A stretch of 64,000 bases of DNA from an uncultured Clostridia bacterium (GTDB lineage Bacteria > Bacillota > Clostridia > Christensenellales > Aristaeellaceae). The notes under the pieces are model-generated. The model had not been told where the DNA came from. It saw only the letters and a program-made list of their open reading frames with translations, and searched no databases. Location of the stretch: contig CAMKJS010000002.1 in assembly GCA_946413245.1 (NCBI GenBank), forward strand, positions 1-64,000. Reading direction: 5' to 3'. Positions 15,425 through 24,341 of the stretch are shown piece by piece (position 1 is the first letter of the stretch; every line of letters starts with the position of its first letter). The position numbers were made by a program, and so were the translations under genes.

Positions 15425-16879
15425 ATGAAGAAGTTCCTGGCCCTTGCACTGGCGTGCATCCTGACCCTCAGCCTGATAGGCTCCGGCCTGGCCGAGGGAG
15501 AAGTAACGACCCTGAAGGTGCTGGTACGCACCGGCGACATCACTCCCTACGAACCCGGCATCGCCGCCCTGAATGAAAAGCTTGCCGCAGCCGGCCTTCC
15601 CGTAAAGCTGGAATGGATCGCTCAGGCTTCCTCCGGCTATCCGGATTTTGTCAATAACATGCTGCTGACCTGGGAAGAGGATGAAGTATACGACCTGATT
15701 TACGTCCAGGGCACCGCCATCGATCCCGGCTATCTGGGCTCCCAGGGCCTGCTGGTCGACCTGACCGATCTGCTGACCGGCTCCAAAAACGCCAAAGCGG
15801 TTTATGACGCCAACCCCATCCTGCAGGCCCAGTTCGCCAGCTGCCCCTACCTGATGTGGCCGTCCCAGGTCAACAAGGTGCTGCAGTTCCGCACGGATGC
15901 TCTGAAAGCCTGCCCCAGCTACGAAGCGTTCCTGGCCAAGCCGGATCAGGAAGCCTACGCCACCCTGTTCAATGAACTGGCGGCCCAGGGCTACGAAGGC
16001 GCGCTGACCACCCAGGGGATCGATTACCTGTTCGACACCGGCATCGACAGCGGCTTCGGCATCACCGCCACCTGGCTGAAGCAGGAGGACGGCTCCTATG
16101 TGTACAGCCGTGTCAGCGACAACTTCCTGAAGGAGCTGCAGTGGTGGCGCCAGATGTTTGTGTCCGGCGCGCTGCATGCCAACTTCGCCACCGACAACTG
16201 GGAGAGCATGGAAAACGCCCTCTACACCGGCAAGGTGGCCGGCATCGCCATGAAGGGCGGCGCCTACACCGTGTACTATGAGACCAACACCGTGCAGAAC
16301 TTCGGCGAAGACGCCAGCCTGACCATCCTGCCGCCCATGATCTCCGAAAGCGGCGATCAGCAGTACAAGATCACCTCCAACAAGTTCGACCGCGGCTGGG
16401 TAATCTCCACCACCTGCAAGAATCCGCAGCTGGCCTTTGACGTGCTGGATTTCATGCTGGGCGAGGAAGGCCGCAAGTTCGACCTGTTCGGCCTGGAAGG
16501 CACCGATTACACCCTGAACGAGGACGGCACCTACAACCTGCTGGTCAACTCCTCTGAGACCAGCATCTACCGCATCTTCGACTCCGATGTATTCGGCGGC
16601 ATCGACGTGCAGGCGATCACCACCGGCGTTCCCTACTGGCCGGCGCCCAGCTTCGCCTCCTCCGAGATGACCGCGAAGTTCGGCAAGGCGGACAACGACT
16701 TCGTCATCCCCGAGGAATTCGTCACCGCCTGGACCGCCTGCGAAGGACTGTGGAAGGAATTCGCCACGCAGTACATCCTGGGCGAGAAGACCGATGCTGA
16801 CTGGCAGGCTTTTGTGGATACCTGGAACAGCTACGGCGGAGACAAGGTCGCCGCGTATGCCGCCACCGTCATCAAGTAA
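15425..16879 (+). CDS. Extracellular solute-binding protein of the ABC importer
   Basis: A 484-residue periplasmic-binding-fold protein of the family 1 (sugar) type. It starts with a signal peptide (MKKFLALALACILTLSLIGS, cleavage likely after GLA at about residue 24). There is no lipobox: the only Cys of the signal peptide is at residue 11 inside the hydrophobic core and no Cys follows the likely cleavage site. This is unusual for a Gram-positive binding protein, which is normally a lipoprotein. The mature part has typical motifs such as TAWTACEGLWKEF near the C-terminus. GAGGAGGA precedes ATG 15425. It should deliver substrate to the two upstream permeases. Confidence 0.88.
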   Translation: MKKFLALALACILTLSLIGSGLAEGEVTTLKVLVRTGDITPYEPGIAALNEKLAAAGLPVKLEWIAQASSGYPDFVNNMLLTWEEDEVYDLIYVQGTAIDPGYLGSQGLLVDLTDLLTGSKNAKAVYDANPILQAQFASCPYLMWPSQVNKVLQFRTDALKACPSYEAFLAKPDQEAYATLFNELAAQGYEGALTTQGIDYLFDTGIDSGFGITATWLKQEDGSYVYSRVSDNFLKELQWWRQMFVSGALHANFATDNWESMENALYTGKVAGIAMKGGAYTVYYETNTVQNFGEDASLTILPPMISESGDQQYKITSNKFDRGWVISTTCKNPQLAFDVLDFMLGEEGRKFDLFGLEGTDYTLNEDGTYNLLVNSSETSIYRIFDSDVFGGIDVQAITTGVPYWPAPSFASSEMTAKFGKADNDFVIPEEFVTAWTACEGLWKEFATQYILGEKTDADWQAFVDTWNSYGGDKVAAYAATVIK

Positions 16880-16894
16880 TTCCGCGGATCACTG

Positions 16895-16926
16895 CCGGGA
16901 CAGGCTTCTGCCTGTCCCGGTCTTTC
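16895..16926 (+). terminator. Hairpin after the solute-binding protein gene
   Basis: CCGGGACAGGC (16895-16905) pairs perfectly over 11 bp with 16910-16920 around TTCT, followed by TCTTTC. The T-tract is poor, so this may be a partial terminator or a 3' stabiliser that keeps the binding-protein mRNA more abundant than the downstream genes. Confidence 0.6.
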
Positions 16927-16945
16927 AAAACAGCCCTGCTGAGGT

Positions 16946-17716
16946 ATGCATATATTGAGCAAAACCCTTTTTTCGTCCGTCCGCCTGCTGGCGGTGGATC
17001 TGGACGGCACCCTGCTCCCCCGGAGCAAGCAGGTGACGTCCCGGGCCCTGCGCGCGCTGGAGGCCTGCCGCCGGCGCGGAATTCTGCTGGCCGTCGTCAC
17101 CGGCCGGGCGGAGCGGAGCGCCGTCTCCTATCTGGAGGAACTGCGCCCTGACGCCGCCGTGCTCAGCTACGGCGCTCAAATCATGATCCGGGGGAAAACA
17201 GTATACCGCCGGTACATATCCGCGGATACCGCCAACCGGATTCTCCGGCGGGCGGAAGGCGCGCACTGCCTGCGCTGCCAGACAGAGAACGGCGTCCGCT
17301 ACATCCGCGGCCGGGAAGAAGCGAACTGCCTGCCGCTGGAGGGACACGGCCCTTTTTCCCTCCGGATGGACCATATCTGCGCCTGGGATCTTCCGGAGGA
17401 AACCGCCCGGCAGATTGCCCGGGAGGAACGGTGCAGCCTGAGCCAGCTGATCGGCTCCCGGTGGTGCAATTTTGCCCCGTACGGCTGCAATAAGGGCACC
17501 GGCACCCGAAGGGCCTTTGCCGCGCTGGGACTGGAACCCGGCACGGGGCTGGCATTCGGGAACGAGGACTGCGACCTTGGTTTTTTCCGCGTGTGCGGAA
17601 TCGGCGTCGCGACGCGCAACAGCGACGAAGCCACTCTGGCCGGCGCGGATTTTGTGACGGAAAGCTGCGAGGAAGACGGCGTCGCCGCCTTTCTCGAACG
17701 ATATATCCTTGACTGA
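16946..17716 (+). CDS. HAD-superfamily phosphatase (Cof-type)
   Basis: A 256-residue HAD hydrolase of the Cof/C2-cap type. Motif I is AVDLDGTLLP with both catalytic Asp residues, motif II is VVTGR, motif III is the Lys in NKGTGTRRAF, and motif IV is LAFGNEDCDLGFF (acidic residues intact). Such enzymes dephosphorylate sugar phosphates or cofactors in the cytoplasm. The start is uncertain: ATG 16946 lies only one base after GAGG, whereas an in-frame TTG at 16955 has ideal spacing from it. It follows the ABC importer genes and precedes the two ADP-ribosylglycohydrolase genes, so a sugar phosphate from that pathway is a plausible substrate. Confidence 0.85.
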   Translation: MHILSKTLFSSVRLLAVDLDGTLLPRSKQVTSRALRALEACRRRGILLAVVTGRAERSAVSYLEELRPDAAVLSYGAQIMIRGKTVYRRYISADTANRILRRAEGAHCLRCQTENGVRYIRGREEANCLPLEGHGPFSLRMDHICAWDLPEETARQIAREERCSLSQLIGSRWCNFAPYGCNKGTGTRRAFAALGLEPGTGLAFGNEDCDLGFFRVCGIGVATRNSDEATLAGADFVTESCEEDGVAAFLERYILD

Positions 17717-17763
17717 TCTGCCGCGGGCCGATCAGTCAGGCCGGTAAAAAAGGAGGATCGGAT

Positions 17764-18753
17764 ATGCTGACACGGGATCAACTGCGCGCGGATAAAGCGC
17801 TGCTCAGCGACAAAGCCCGGGGCGCCCTGTGCGGCCTGGCCATCGGCGACTCCTTCGGGGATGCCGCCCGCAAGCCGGAATATCAGCGGGATTACGGCAT
17901 TACCACGGATTTCCATCCCGGGGAATCCTGGAGCACGGACGACACCGAATTCGCTCTGATGGTGGCGGAAACCATCCTGGAGGCGGGCGGGGATTTCACC
18001 GCGGAGGACGTGGAGCGCATGTGGCGGAGGCACGTGGTGGTGCAGGATGAGCTGCGCCGGGGCGGCGTGAGCGAGATGGATGCCGCGGCCAATCTGCGCA
18101 AAGGCATGCACGCGCCGCAGTCCGGCATGTACGGTACCCACACCTTCTCCGACGGCGCGGCCATGCGCTGCGGCCCCATTGGCATCTACTGTGCGGGCCA
18201 GCCGGAAAAAGCCGCGGAGCTGTGCCGGATCGACGCGGAAATCAGCCATTGCCGGGACGGCATCTGGGGCGCCCAGATGGTCGCTTCCGCCGTCGCCCTG
18301 GCCATGGTGGACGCGCCGTTCGAAACGATTTTCGACGAAGCCCTGAAGCTGGCGCCGGCTGACTCCTGGATGCGGCTGAAGCTGCAGGAGGCCTATGACA
18401 TCGTGGATGAAGCCCACGGAGAAATGACAGACGCCTGGATGCCTCTGCACGACCGGTTGTTCTGCTCCTACCGGGCCGCTACTCCGGAAGCCATCTCGGA
18501 AGCCTTCGGCTGCCTGCGGCTGGTACACAACACGTTCAAGGGCGGCGTGCTGCTGGCCACCAATTTCGGCCGGGACGCCGACACCATCGGTGCGGTGGTG
18601 GGCTGCATCCTGGGCGCGCGCTACGGCGCCTCCGCCATTCCCCCGCACTGGCTGGAGCATACCCGCTATCCCTCCGGCACCTGCCTGCAGTTCACAAAGG
18701 GCATCGACCTGTTTGAAAAGGCGGAACAGCTGGCGGAGCTGATCCGGAAATAA
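17764..18753 (+). CDS. ADP-ribosylglycohydrolase-family protein (single domain)
   Basis: A 329-residue all-alpha protein of the ARH/DraG family, which cleaves N- or O-glycosidic bonds of ADP-ribosyl groups using two magnesium ions. The first metal motif is STDDTEFALM (family form T-D-D-T/S) and the second is NFGRDADTIGAVVGCILGAR (family form G-D-T-D-T). ALCGLAIGDSFGDA is the conserved N-terminal helix. No signal peptide: cytoplasmic. AGGAGGATCGGAT precedes the ATG. It is followed 19 bases later by a second, longer family member. Their placement after a sugar-type importer and before a PfkB kinase suggests catabolism of an imported ribosyl compound rather than protein de-ADP-ribosylation; this is inference. 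Confidence 0.88.
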   Translation: MLTRDQLRADKALLSDKARGALCGLAIGDSFGDAARKPEYQRDYGITTDFHPGESWSTDDTEFALMVAETILEAGGDFTAEDVERMWRRHVVVQDELRRGGVSEMDAAANLRKGMHAPQSGMYGTHTFSDGAAMRCGPIGIYCAGQPEKAAELCRIDAEISHCRDGIWGAQMVASAVALAMVDAPFETIFDEALKLAPADSWMRLKLQEAYDIVDEAHGEMTDAWMPLHDRLFCSYRAATPEAISEAFGCLRLVHNTFKGGVLLATNFGRDADTIGAVVGCILGARYGASAIPPHWLEHTRYPSGTCLQFTKGIDLFEKAEQLAELIRK

Positions 18754-18772
18754 ATCACAGGGAGGATTTCGC

Positions 18773-20914
18773 ATGCATACGATTCCCGCGGATTATATGG
18801 AGCGCGTGTACGCCGGCTGGCTGGCCAAGGTCATCGGCGTCCGGCTGGGCGCGGCGGTGGAAGGCTGGGACTACGAGCGCATTCAGCAGCTTTTCGGGGA
18901 ACTGACATACTATCCCGCCGCGTACAAACGCTTTGCCGCCGACGACGATACCAACGGTCCGCTGTATTTTCTGCGGGCGCTGGAGGAAAAGCGGGGCGCC
19001 ACGATGACCGCGCAGGATGTCGGCGAGGCGCTGCTGAACTACGCGCCTTACGAGCACGGCTTTTTCTGGTGGGGCGGCTACGGCGTTTCCACCGAACACA
19101 CCGCGTACCTGAACCTGCGCCGGGGCATTCAGGCCCCCCGCAGCGGCTCCGCGGAGCAGAATACTCCGGCTGTGGCTGAACAGATCGGCGGGCAGATCTT
19201 TATTGACACCTGGGGGCTGGTAGCGCCGGGCAATCCTGCCCTGGCGGCGGAGCTGGCGGCGAAAGCCGCTTCCGTCACCCATGACGGCAACGGAATCTGG
19301 GGCGGCATGTTCGTGGCGGCAGCCATCAGCGCGGCCTTCACCGAACGGGATATCCGCCGGGTTATCGACACCGCCCTGTCCTTCATTCCGCCGGACTGTG
19401 AATATACCCGGGCGGTCCGCGCCGTGCTGGATTTCCATGACAGCCGCCCCGGATCCTCCTGGCGGGACTGCTTCCGCTTCGTACACGACAATTTCGGCTA
19501 CGACCGCTATCCCGGGCTGTGCCATATCATTCCCAACTGCGCGGTGATGGCGCTGGCCATGGCGTACGGCAACGGCGATTTCGACGACACCCTGAACATC
19601 TGCAATATGTGCGGATGGGATACGGACTGCAACGTGGGCAACGTGGCGACGATTATGGGAGTCCTTTGCGGGCTGGACGCCATCGACACGGAGAAGTGGA
19701 TCCGCCCGGTCAACGACCTGTGCGTCCGCTCCGGCGTCATGGGGGACATGAATATTACCGATATTCCCTACGGCGCCAGCTATATCGCCCGCCTGGCATA
19801 CCGGCTGGCCGGACAGGAGCCGCCCGAACCCTGGCGGGAGATCCTGGGGGACAGCATACACGACTGCCACTTTGAGTATCCCAAAAGCACCCACGCCCTG
19901 TGCGTCCGCTCCGACGGACCCTCCAACACCGCACATCTGATCAACACGGATGAGGACGCGCATACCGGACGGCGCTGCCTGCGCTTCTTCGCCACCCGGC
20001 TTCAGCCGGATCAGCAGCTGTTCCTGTTTAAAAAGACGTTTTTCCGGAAGGACGACTTCAGCGATTCCCGCTATGACCCGTCTTTTTCCCCGGTTCTGTA
20101 TCCGGGGCAGACGGTGGAAGGCTGGCTGCGGGTACCGGACTACGGCACCGACACCTGGGGCTGCGCCTATGCCCGGGATACCCGGAAGAACGTGACGGTA
20201 TACGGTGAAAAGATTCGCCTGCCCCACGGCGGCCCCTGGCAGCAGGTAACGGTTTCCATCCCGCCCATGGAAGGCGGCCTCATCGACGAGGCGGGCTTCT
20301 GCCTGTGGACGCCGGATGAAAAAGTAAAAAAGGGATACCAGCTGGTCGTGCTGGCGGACGATCTGCGCTTCCGCGGCCTGCCGGATTATTCCCTGGTGTT
20401 TCGGAACGAGGAAAAGGAAGTGTGGAGCGAACGCCACTCCGAAATCACCCAGGTTTCCCGCATGAAAGGGGCCGCGGACCTTGTAAACGGGCTGCTGCGC
20501 ATTTCCTGCGAAGATGATGGCGAATGGTATACCGGATCCTCCGAATGGGAGGATTATACCGCCTCCTTCACCCTGATCCGGGAAAGCGGCAGCCGGCAGG
20601 ACGCGCTGGTCCGGGTGCAGGGTGCCATCCGCGGCTACGCGGCAGGCCTGGACGGGGACCGGCTATGCATCCGCAAGAACGACAACGGCCTCCGCCTCCT
20701 CGCGGAAACAGAGTGCCCCGTGCCGCATGGGACCCGGGTTACCATCACCGTCACCGTCCGGGGGAATCAGCTGACTGCCCGCTGCGGGAACGTCTCCCTG
20801 TCCTGCCTGGATACAGACCGTCCCTGGCTGCGCGGCGCGGTGGGCGTAGCCGTCCGGAACGGCAGCACCGCGCTGGTGGAAAGCATTCGGGTAAAGGGTG
20901 AAAAAAAGGATTGA
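18773..20914 (+). CDS. ADP-ribosylglycohydrolase-family protein with C-terminal beta-sandwich region
   Basis: A 713-residue protein. The first 360 residues are an ARH-type all-alpha domain with metal motifs ADDDTNGPLYFL and MCGWDTDCNVGNVATIMG. Residues from about 375 on look like one or two beta-sandwich, carbohydrate-binding or LamG-like modules (alternating hydrophobic strands such as LRISCEDDGEWYTGSSEWED and VRGNQLTARCGNVSLSC). There is no signal peptide although such modules are usually extracytoplasmic. GGGAGGA precedes the ATG. The doubled family members, of different sequence, may act on different linkages or successive steps. Proteins with this ARH-plus-sandwich layout occur in gut anaerobes without a known substrate. 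Confidence 0.85.
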   Translation: MHTIPADYMERVYAGWLAKVIGVRLGAAVEGWDYERIQQLFGELTYYPAAYKRFAADDDTNGPLYFLRALEEKRGATMTAQDVGEALLNYAPYEHGFFWWGGYGVSTEHTAYLNLRRGIQAPRSGSAEQNTPAVAEQIGGQIFIDTWGLVAPGNPALAAELAAKAASVTHDGNGIWGGMFVAAAISAAFTERDIRRVIDTALSFIPPDCEYTRAVRAVLDFHDSRPGSSWRDCFRFVHDNFGYDRYPGLCHIIPNCAVMALAMAYGNGDFDDTLNICNMCGWDTDCNVGNVATIMGVLCGLDAIDTEKWIRPVNDLCVRSGVMGDMNITDIPYGASYIARLAYRLAGQEPPEPWREILGDSIHDCHFEYPKSTHALCVRSDGPSNTAHLINTDEDAHTGRRCLRFFATRLQPDQQLFLFKKTFFRKDDFSDSRYDPSFSPVLYPGQTVEGWLRVPDYGTDTWGCAYARDTRKNVTVYGEKIRLPHGGPWQQVTVSIPPMEGGLIDEAGFCLWTPDEKVKKGYQLVVLADDLRFRGLPDYSLVFRNEEKEVWSERHSEITQVSRMKGAADLVNGLLRISCEDDGEWYTGSSEWEDYTASFTLIRESGSRQDALVRVQGAIRGYAAGLDGDRLCIRKNDNGLRLLAETECPVPHGTRVTITVTVRGNQLTARCGNVSLSCLDTDRPWLRGAVGVAVRNGSTALVESIRVKGEKKD

Positions 20915-20958
20915 TCCGCCGGCGGCGGGACGATCACAGAAAGAAGGGTATCAGACGG

Positions 20959-21858
20959 ATGAAAGCGCTTGTTTTCGGATCCCTGAATATTGACCGCACC
21001 TATCGGGTGGAGCATCTGGTGCGGCCGGGTGAAACCATATCCGCCCGGAGTATGGAACTGTTCTGCGGCGGGAAGGGCTTCAACCAGGCTGTCGCCCTGC
21101 GCAGAGCCGGGATGAATACCGCCTTTTCCGGCGCGGTCGGCCCGGACGGCGGTATGCTGCTGGAAGCGCTGGACCGGAACGGCATCGATCGCAGCCTCGT
21201 GCTGTCCCTGCCGGAAAGCACCGGCCACGCGGTGATCGAGGTCGACGACAACGGGCAGAACAGCATTCTGATCCTGGCGGGCACCAACGGCCTGATCACC
21301 CCGGAACGGATCAGGGAGGTGCTGGACCGTTTCGGTCCGGGTGATCTGCTGGTCGCCCAGAATGAAATCTCGCATGTGGATCTGCTGCTCCGGGAAGCGG
21401 CGGAGCGGGGCCTGGTCATCGCCTTCAATCCCTCTCCCTTCAATGAAAAAATCACGGCATGCGACCTGCGGCATGTAGATTATCTGCTGATCAACGAAAC
21501 GGAAGGCCTGGAGCTGACCGGCGAGAGCGACAGCGGCCGCATTCTTTCAAAGCTCGGAAACCAGTATCCCAGGATGAATGTGGTATTGACCCTGGGAGAA
21601 AACGGGAGCGTGTTCAGAGCCCGGGACGGCAGCGTCGTGCAGGCGGCGGCTTACCCCGTGCGGGCAGTGGATACCACCGCGGCGGGCGATACCTTCACCG
21701 GTTTCTTCCTGGAGGCGGTATGCCGCGGCGTTCCCGCCGGGGATACCCTGCGGCGGGCTTCCGTAGCCGCGGGCATCGCGGTATCCCGCAAAGGCGCGGA
21801 GCCTTCGATCCCCTCCGCGGAAGAGGTGGAAACAGCTCTGCTGAACCGGCGGGAATAG
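20959..21858 (+). CDS. PfkB-family carbohydrate kinase (ribokinase-like)
   Basis: A 299-residue ribokinase-fold kinase. The N-terminal substrate motif FCGGKGFNQAVALRRAG is the ribokinase GGKGANQA signature with one change, and the C-terminal signature DTTAAGDTFTGFFLEA holds the catalytic Asp and the anion hole. Ribose, deoxyribose or a nucleoside could be the substrate. ATG 20959 is used (AGAAGGG upstream); an earlier in-frame start would overlap the previous gene. It closes the operon after two ADP-ribosylglycohydrolase-like genes, which is consistent with phosphorylating ribose released from a ribosyl glycoside. A terminator-like hairpin follows at 21935. Confidence 0.88.
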   Translation: MKALVFGSLNIDRTYRVEHLVRPGETISARSMELFCGGKGFNQAVALRRAGMNTAFSGAVGPDGGMLLEALDRNGIDRSLVLSLPESTGHAVIEVDDNGQNSILILAGTNGLITPERIREVLDRFGPGDLLVAQNEISHVDLLLREAAERGLVIAFNPSPFNEKITACDLRHVDYLLINETEGLELTGESDSGRILSKLGNQYPRMNVVLTLGENGSVFRARDGSVVQAAAYPVRAVDTTAAGDTFTGFFLEAVCRGVPAGDTLRRASVAAGIAVSRKGAEPSIPSAEEVETALLNRRE

Positions 21859-21934
21859 CTCGCTTTTCCGCCCCTGCGCAGACTTTCTTTCCTCTCATTC
21901 CGTCACAGCCGGATCCGGCCGGTCCGGCGATCTT

Positions 21935-21972
21935 CCCCCGGTACGCGATACCGGGGGATTTCGTGTGTTTCC
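21935..21972 (+). terminator. Terminator-like hairpin after the PfkB gene
   Basis: CCCCCGGTA (21935-21943) pairs with TACCGGGGG (21949-21957), followed by ATTTCGTGTGTTT. The T-tract is interrupted, but the 9-bp GC-rich stem sits correctly between the kinase gene and the promoter of the glycan cluster. Confidence 0.7.
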
Positions 21973-21973
21973 C

Positions 21974-22002
21974 TTGAAAAACAAAGGCCGTTCGGTTACA
22001 AT
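21974..22002 (+). promoter_or_regulatory. Promoter of the surface-glycan cluster
   Basis: TTGAAA (21974-21979), 17-base spacer, TACAAT (21997-22002). It lies about 50 bases before the FdtA-like gene and is probably the main promoter for the ten-gene run to 31.8 kb, since no other good promoter or terminator is seen within it. Confidence 0.8.
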
Positions 22003-22013
22003 AGACATTGTAA
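21996..22013. promoter_or_regulatory. Perfect operator-like palindrome over the -10 box
   Basis: TTACAAT-AGAC-ATTGTAA is a perfect 7+4+7 inverted repeat that contains the whole -10 hexamer. A repressor bound here would block the glycan-cluster promoter. No obvious cognate regulator gene is adjacent. Confidence 0.65.
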
Positions 22014-22052
22014 TTCGGGCGGGAACGGCCTTCCGCCGGAGGAGGAGCAGCC

Positions 22053-22472
22053 ATGCAGGTGGTCAAGTATGTATTCCAGCCCCACGGAGACGAGCGAGGG
22101 CAGCTGGTCGCCCTGGAGGAATTCAGGGATATCCCCTTCCGGATCAAGCGGGTCTATTATATGTACGATACAGTGGCGGACGTGGTACGCGGGCATCACG
22201 CGCACAAATCCCTGGAGCAGATCCTGATCTGCATCCACGGCAGCTGCAAAATCCTGCTGGACAACGGCCTCGGCGAAAAAAAGATCATTCCGCTGGAAAA
22301 GCCCTATGAAGGCCTGTACGTATCCAATGACATGTGGCGGGAAATGTACGACTTTTCGCCGGACGCGGTGCTGATGGTGCTGGCCTCCGAGCTGTATGAC
22401 GAAGCGGACTATATCCGGGATTACGGCGCTTTCGTCGCCTACGCCCGGGAGCGCGCGGCCGGTCGGGAATAA
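22053..22472 (+). CDS. Sugar 3,4-ketoisomerase (FdtA/QdtA/WxcM-type cupin)
   Basis: A 139-residue cupin. The family signature [20 protein letters not shown] carries the catalytic His residues that move the keto group of a dTDP-4-keto-6-deoxyhexose from C4 to C3. The remaining beta strands ([16 protein letters not shown]) also match. It works with the adjacent DegT-type aminotransferase to make a 3-amino-3,6-dideoxy sugar nucleotide. No dTDP-glucose synthase or 4,6-dehydratase is in this window, so the precursor must come from elsewhere in the genome. AGGAGGAGC precedes the ATG. First gene of the glycan cluster. Confidence 0.88.
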   Translation: MQVVKYVFQPHGDERGQLVALEEFRDIPFRIKRVYYMYDTVADVVRGHHAHKSLEQILICIHGSCKILLDNGLGEKKIIPLEKPYEGLYVSNDMWREMYDFSPDAVLMVLASELYDEADYIRDYGAFVAYARERAAGRE

Positions 22473-22491
22473 AAGGGAGAAGGAGATCGGT

Positions 22492-23592
22492 ATGAAAAAC
22501 ATCCCCTTTGCGTCCTTCCGGCCCATGGAGCGGGAGCTTGGCGCGGAGATGCGGGACGCCTTTGCCCGGGTGCTGGAGCGTTCCTTCTACATCGGCGGGC
22601 CGGAGGACCGGGCTTTCGAGGAAGCCTTCGCCGCCTGGAACGGCGTTCCGTTCTGTGTCGGCACCGGCAACGGGCTGGACGCCCTGATGCTGATTCTCAA
22701 AGCCCTGGGCATCGGCCCGGGAGACGAGGTTATCGTTCCCTCCGACACCTTTATCGCCACGGCGCTGGCAGTGACCTACACAGGCGCGCGGCCCGTGTTC
22801 GCCGAGCCGAGGCTGAGCACCTTCAACCTGGATCCGGACCGGCTGGAGGCCCTCATCACGCCGCGCACCCGTGCCATTCTCCCCGTGCATCTGTACGGGC
22901 AGACCTGTGAGATGGATCCGATTCTGGAAATTGCCGGGCGGCACGGCCTTCCGGTGGTGGAGGACTGCGCACAGGCCCACGGCGCCCTGTATAAGGGACG
23001 GAAGGCCGGCACCTTCGGCGTCGCCGCGGCGTTCTCCTTCTACCCGGGAAAGAATCTGGGCGCTCTGGGGGACGCCGGCGCCGTGATCACTTCGGATCCG
23101 GCCCTGGCCGCCAAAGTCCGTGCCCTGGGCAACTACGGGTCGGACGTGAAGTATCACCATATTTATCAGGGGCATAACAGCCGGCTGGACGAGATCCAGG
23201 CGGCACTGCTCTCCGTCAAGCTTCCGCATCTGGAACGGATGAACGAATCCCGCCGGGAGACAGCCCGGAAATATCTGGATGGCATCCGGAATCCGCAGGT
23301 GATCCTGCCCGCCGTGCTGCCGGAATGTACACCCGTATGGCATATCTTCGGAGTGCGCTGCCGCCGCCGCGCGGAGCTGGAAAAATGGCTGGACAGCCGC
23401 GGCATCGGAACCAACAAGCATTATCCGGTTCCCATCCATCTGCAGGAATGCTACCGGGATCTCGGATTCAGCCGGGGCGCGTATCCGGTTGCGGAGGAAA
23501 TCAGCGAAACAGAACTGAGCCTGCCCATGTATTACGGCATGACGGACGAGGAAACCGGCCGTGTCATTGACGCGGTCAATTCCTTTGCCTGA
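22492..23592 (+). CDS. DegT/DnrJ/EryC1 sugar 3-aminotransferase (FdtB/QdtB type)
   Basis: A 366-residue PLP-dependent aminotransferase. The Schiff-base Lys lies in [17 protein letters not shown], the cofactor-binding [10 protein letters not shown] and the substrate segment [14 protein letters not shown] are intact. It should transfer an amino group from glutamate to the 3-keto sugar made by the FdtA-like protein, in the cytoplasm. ATG 22492 has AGAAGGAGAT upstream; the open frame extends earlier but only into the preceding gene. The 19-base spacing indicates one transcript. The close FdtA-FdtB pairing matches dTDP-3-amino-3,6-dideoxyhexose pathways of S-layers and O-antigens. Confidence 0.9.
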   Translation: MKNIPFASFRPMERELGAEMRDAFARVLERSFYIGGPEDRAFEEAFAAWNGVPFCVGTGNGLDALMLILKALGIGPGDEVIVPSDTFIATALAVTYTGARPVFAEPRLSTFNLDPDRLEALITPRTRAILPVHLYGQTCEMDPILEIAGRHGLPVVEDCAQAHGALYKGRKAGTFGVAAAFSFYPGKNLGALGDAGAVITSDPALAAKVRALGNYGSDVKYHHIYQGHNSRLDEIQAALLSVKLPHLERMNESRRETARKYLDGIRNPQVILPAVLPECTPVWHIFGVRCRRRAELEKWLDSRGIGTNKHYPVPIHLQECYRDLGFSRGAYPVAEEISETELSLPMYYGMTDEETGRVIDAVNSFA

Positions 23593-23615
23593 TCCGGCCG
23601 GAAGGAGGTTTCCCG

Positions 23616-24341
23616 ATGAATATCGCCATTATTACCGCCGCCGGCGTCGGCACCCGCTCCGGGCAGGTGGTTCCCAAGCAGTTCCTGAATGTCAATGACA
23701 AACCGATCATTATTTATACCCTGGAGTGCTTCCAGCGACATCCGGAGATCGACGCCATTTACGTGGCCATCCTCAAGGGCTGGGAAGGGTTCATGGATCT
23801 GTATGCCAGGCAGTTTCACATCACCAAGCTGAAAGGCGTCATCCGGGGCGGGGCAACGGGGCAGGAATCCATTGAAAACGTGCTGGCCGCTGTGGAAAAG
23901 GAATATTCCCGGGATGATCTGGTGATCGTCCATGACGGCAGCCGCCCCTATGTGCCGGAAAAGGTCATCACCGAGAACCTCCGGGTCTGCCGGGCGCACG
24001 GCAACGCCACGGCCGCCATCGACACCAAGGAAGCCATGCTGCAGACGGAGGACAAAATCAAGTCCTGCGTCAGTATCGACCGGGAAATCCTGTACCGGAC
24101 CCAGACGCCGCACAGCATGCCTTTGGGCGATATGATGGATCTGCACCGGGAAGCGGCGGAGAAGGGGATCACCGGCTCGGTGGCCACCTGTACCCTGCTG
24201 ATCGAGTGCGGATATACCGTGTGGTTTTCCAGGGGATCGGACCTGAACTTCAAGATCACCTCCGCGGAGGACCTGATGATTTTCCGGGCGCTGGTGGCCG
24301 TGATGGATAAAATGAATCTGACGGAGGATGAACTGGCATGA
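23616..24341 (+). CDS. IspD/TarI-family cytidylyltransferase
   Basis: A 241-residue nucleotidyltransferase that transfers CMP from CTP to a polyol or methylerythritol phosphate. The CTP-binding loop AAGVGTRSGQVVPKQFLNV, the motif VIVHDGSRPYV and the base-contact motif RTQTPHSM are intact. Two functions fit: IspD (isoprenoid synthesis) or a TarI-like activator of a polyol phosphate for surface polymer. Placement in a glycan cluster with a CDP-glycerol transferase-like gene favours the second. It is coupled to the next gene by an ATGA overlap, which suggests the two enzymes act together. GGAAGGAGG precedes the ATG. Confidence 0.85.
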   Translation: MNIAIITAAGVGTRSGQVVPKQFLNVNDKPIIIYTLECFQRHPEIDAIYVAILKGWEGFMDLYARQFHITKLKGVIRGGATGQESIENVLAAVEKEYSRDDLVIVHDGSRPYVPEKVITENLRVCRAHGNATAAIDTKEAMLQTEDKIKSCVSIDREILYRTQTPHSMPLGDMMDLHREAAEKGITGSVATCTLLIECGYTVWFSRGSDLNFKITSAEDLMIFRALVAVMDKMNLTEDELA

